From assembly GCA_002685315.1 (NCBI GenBank), contig NYXJ01000008.1, positions 1 to 7,081 of the forward strand: a stretch of 7,081 nt of DNA, given 5' to 3'. Source of the stretch: Methanobacteriota archaeon. GTDB taxonomy: Archaea; Thermoplasmatota; Poseidoniia; Poseidoniales; Thalassarchaeaceae. Numbering within the stretch: position 1 is the stretch's first letter; each line of letters begins with the position of its first letter. A program made the translations under genes and the position numbers. The notes below the pieces were generated by a model. That model searched no databases and was not told the origin of the DNA. It saw only the letters and a list, made by a program, of their open reading frames with translations. Below, in pieces: positions 5,196-7,081 of this stretch.

Positions 5196-5867
5196 TTAAC
5201 CTAAACAGGCATTTTTTACTCCTAAATCACCTGTCCCTGAAAATGGAAGATTACAAATATATCTAGCCAACCATTCTAAAGGTTGAAGTGAATTTTCTGT
5301 GACCACAGAAACCGAACCCATGGAGTGCTCAACTATCGCTTTATTCTCATTACTAAGATAGGTACATACATGAGGAACAAGCCCTCTATTACGAATCTCT
5401 TTGAGAAGATTTTCAACCGGAATTTGTTCTAATTCAGATATTGCATCTAGTGCTCTAGGTGTGAAAAATAATACATGAATTTGTCTAATTCTACTTATCA
5501 CAAATCCCCACGATTTAGAAATATCTTCTGAATTTTGGGGGACGTCGACAATCATTACCATCTTAGCACCTTCTAGTTCTCCAAAAGTCATCCCAGCACC
5601 AACTGCTGACTTTGGAGATTCTCCCGATAGTATTGTTTCTGCAGAATTTATTAACCAATGTATACCATTTGTTGATTCTCTCCAATCAATCTTTCCGTGA
5701 TTGAATTTAGAAAATGATTCTTCATCTCCACAGGTGATAAATCTTGTTTGCGCCCCATAAGAATTCGAATATGAAGAAATAGTGAAAGCATTATCATTCC
5801 TTTTTGGGTCACCAAAAGCAACCATCCTGATTTCTGAAACAGACATATTATTCAATCCATTTTCCAT
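5196..5867 (-). CDS. Unrecognised 223-residue protein overlapping pelA
   Basis: I cannot name this protein. It looks like a soluble alpha/beta fold. A hydrophobic strand ending in acid and proline, KMVMIVDVP (102-110), is followed by a helix, a second strand HVLFFTP (131-137), a helix rich in leucine and glutamate (138-160), and further strands near 163-170 and 185-190. This order resembles the Walker-B half of RecA/KaiC-like ATPases, but there is no P-loop (GxxxxGK[ST]), so it would be an inactive relative at best; that is inference. There is no signal peptide or membrane span. ATG 5867 lies inside the last codons of pelA (16-base overlap). Met8 at 5846, five bases after the pelA stop, is an equally good start. 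The overlap implies co-transcription with fhs and pelA and suggests a link to translation or RNA quality control. A U-rich terminator follows. Confidence 0.85.
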   Translation of the reverse strand: MENGLNNMSVSEIRMVAFGDPKRNDNAFTISSYSNSYGAQTRFITCGDEESFSKFNHGKIDWRESTNGIHWLINSAETILSGESPKSAVGAGMTFGELEGAKMVMIVDVPQNSEDISKSWGFVISRIRQIHVLFFTPRALDAISELEQIPVENLLKEIRNRGLVPHVCTYLSNENKAIVEHSMGSVSVVTENSLQPLEWLARYICNLPFSGTGDLGVKNACLG

Positions 5868-6910
5868 CTTAACAAAGCTATTGCGCCCCCGAGACCCAAC
5901 AATTGCTGAGCAGAATCATGTTCTTCAGAAACTTGAATAATTCTTCCTTTAGATAATTCCGTAGTATTTAGTATCGTCTCCCAATTATTTCTAACCTCGG
6001 AATCCGGACTTCGTATCAGATTTGCATCGATGGCTAACACATCGATGGCTCCTGATTCTGCTGCCTCAGAAATAAATTTAATCCCATAAGCAACAGCTCC
6101 GTTAGTGGAGATTCTTTTCAATCCCTCTTCAATTGCTTTAATTTGAGATACTAGAGCATGTTCACCTAGTACTGCATCTGCTAAACCATCAGCTAGTACC
6201 TCATTGGCAGCAGACCTACCACCTATAGAAGTGGCTGCATTTAATATCTGATTCTTCGAACCGTTTAGTCTAAGCATTGATTCAAATTTCTCTCTCGCTA
6301 GTCCAGGACCACAAATTACCATAGGCATTTCATCGGAAAATACCAAAATTGTTTCTTTTGCTACTCTTTCGAAAAAAGCTCTCCTCACTCCTGATGAATC
6401 ATTTATTCTTTTACCGCCACCACGCATGGTAAATTGTGATACGTCTCTAATACCATGAGAGGTTACTTCAAACAATATTACTTCATCATTCTCTACCACA
6501 ATAAGTGCTGATTTCGCCTTTTTACCTGATGAAATGGTTTCTTTAAGCAAAGATAAGTCTGATTTGACAAAACCTCCAGGGAATTCCAAATCGACTTCAT
6601 CACCAGGAGAAATAATGTGAGTATGGTGACTTCCTATGTCAAAATTGGCATCCCTAATTATTCCATGCGCTCTGAGATTGTCAGTGAATGATTGAAACTC
6701 AGTTTTTTCTACATCCAAAACTATCCACATAGGTTTCCTTTCAGCACTCTTCGCCCTTCCGTCTTCTTGAGTACCCGTACTAGAGTCCCTTCTATGAGAT
6801 AACATTCCAAGAATCGAATCTGGTCGACATAGTTGAGATAGCGCCCAAAGATCATCTTCAGATTCAATCCTTAAACGGAATCCTTCTTCGAGTTTCTTAA
6901 TCTGTCGCAC
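5852..6910 (-). CDS. pelA: Pelota (Dom34 family), ribosome rescue factor
   Basis: eRF1-related factor that enters the empty A site of stalled ribosomes and, with aEF1A and ABCE1, splits them (no-go and non-stop rescue). Counting from GTG 6910 there are 352 residues, the family's usual length. The Lsm-like N-terminal domain (about 1-125) has EGFRLRIESEDDLWALSQL (9-27), VEKTEF and GSHHTHI (93-99). The central domain (about 130-255) has ALIVVENDEVILFEV, the GPGLAREKFE block (201-210), and AATSIGGRSAANEVL (225-239). The C-terminal eRF1-3-like domain has AYGIKFISEAAESGAIDVLAI (274-294) and HDSAQQLLGLGGAIALLRW (331-349). As in Pelota generally there is no GGQ peptide-release motif. The start at GTG 6910 is chosen because the family aligns from there and GAGGT lies seven bases upstream; TTG 6928 would add six residues and overlap the fhs stop. 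The loop at about 38-60 is charged and serine-rich. Confidence 0.93.
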   Translation of the reverse strand: MRQIKKLEEGFRLRIESEDDLWALSQLCRPDSILGMLSHRRDSSTGTQEDGRAKSAERKPMWIVLDVEKTEFQSFTDNLRAHGIIRDANFDIGSHHTHIISPGDEVDLEFPGGFVKSDLSLLKETISSGKKAKSALIVVENDEVILFEVTSHGIRDVSQFTMRGGGKRINDSSGVRRAFFERVAKETILVFSDEMPMVICGPGLAREKFESMLRLNGSKNQILNAATSIGGRSAANEVLADGLADAVLGEHALVSQIKAIEEGLKRISTNGAVAYGIKFISEAAESGAIDVLAIDANLIRSPDSEVRNNWETILNTTELSKGRIIQVSEEHDSAQQLLGLGGAIALLRWKMD

Positions 6911-6917
6911 AACCTCA

Positions 6918-6922
6918 ACCTC
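6918..6922 (-). promoter_or_regulatory. Ribosome binding site of pelA
   Basis: GAGGT on the minus strand, seven bases from the GTG start and overlapping the fhs stop codon. It belongs to a short GTTGAG repeat. A second GAGGT copy is too close to the GTG to act. Confidence 0.5.
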
Positions 6923-7081
6923 AACCAAATACTCCCATTAGGTTACCATCTTCGTCCATGTCCATATCCATTGCTGCTGGTCTTTTTGGCAATCCAGGCA
7001 TAGTCATCATAGACCCACAAATTGCAACCAAAAATCCTGCACCAGCATTAATTCTTATCTCCCTAATAGGTAAAGTGAATC
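6921..7081 (-). CDS. fhs: Formate-tetrahydrofolate ligase, C-terminal end only
   Basis: ATP-dependent ligation of formate to tetrahydrofolate, giving 10-formyl-THF for purine synthesis and one-carbon metabolism. Only the last 52 codons are inside the window; the frame continues past the right edge. The tail is diagnostic: [20 protein letters not shown] followed by [13 protein letters not shown], which matches the conserved ending of the family (AGAGFxV...[15 protein letters not shown]). It ends with an aspartate/methionine-rich [10 protein letters not shown] and GVFG before TGA. The family is mainly bacterial with scattered archaeal members. pelA starts about 10 bases downstream, so the two are likely co-transcribed. 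Confidence 0.95.
   Translation of the reverse strand, partial: FTLPIREIRINAGAGFLVAICGSMMTMPGLPKRPAAMDMDMDEDGNLMGVFG

Overview
The window looks like a piece of an archaeal chromosome, most plausibly from a marine euryarchaeal lineage of the Thermoplasmatota type (Marine Group II/III-like). Three things suggest this. The left-edge gene encodes a multi-OB-fold replication protein A with the archaeal CX2CX8CX2H zinc finger. A complete Pelota (aPelota/Dom34) gene is present. Expression signals are archaeal in style (TATA-like boxes, short leaders, GAGGT ribosome binding sites, U-rich 3' ends). The DNA is AT-rich, with GC-rich exceptions at the tRNA, at the hairpin near 1641-1756 and in the leader at 5083-5131. 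The lineage call is an inference. Several genes (mogA, rph, fhs) are of bacterial type, as is common in mesophilic marine archaea.

Layout, left to right. (1) 1-1547, minus strand: replication protein A, running off the left edge. (2) 1548-1786: a 239-bp divergent intergenic region with the rpa promoter and ribosome binding site. It also holds a 116-nt imperfect hairpin (1641-1756) and a 39-codon open frame that would start close to a possible transcription start. (3) 1787-3195, plus strand: mogA and a bacterial-type RNase PH gene overlapping by ATGA, followed 47 bp later by a tRNA-Phe(GAA) gene with encoded CCA. (4) 3387-3953, plus strand: a 188-residue protein of unknown function, meeting tail to tail, with one base between the stop codons, (5) 3955-5082, minus strand: an endonuclease IV-like TIM-barrel protein with an added coiled-coil and an SSB-like acidic C-terminal tail. 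(6) 5196-7081, minus strand: a tight cluster transcribed leftward, with the C-terminal end of formate-tetrahydrofolate ligase (fhs), pelA, and an unrecognised 223-residue protein whose start overlaps the pelA stop.

How the genes may work together. Four genes concern nucleic acid maintenance: RPA (single-stranded DNA), the endonuclease IV-like protein (DNA repair), RNase PH (tRNA 3'-end maturation, next to a tRNA gene) and Pelota (rescue of stalled ribosomes). MogA and Fhs belong to cofactor metabolism (molybdopterin and one-carbon folate). No CRISPR array, insertion sequence, integrase or phage gene is visible. The most unusual items are the hairpin between rpa and mogA, the bacterial-type mogA-rph pair in an archaeal setting, the SSB-like tail on the nuclease, and the unknown gene coupled to pelA.
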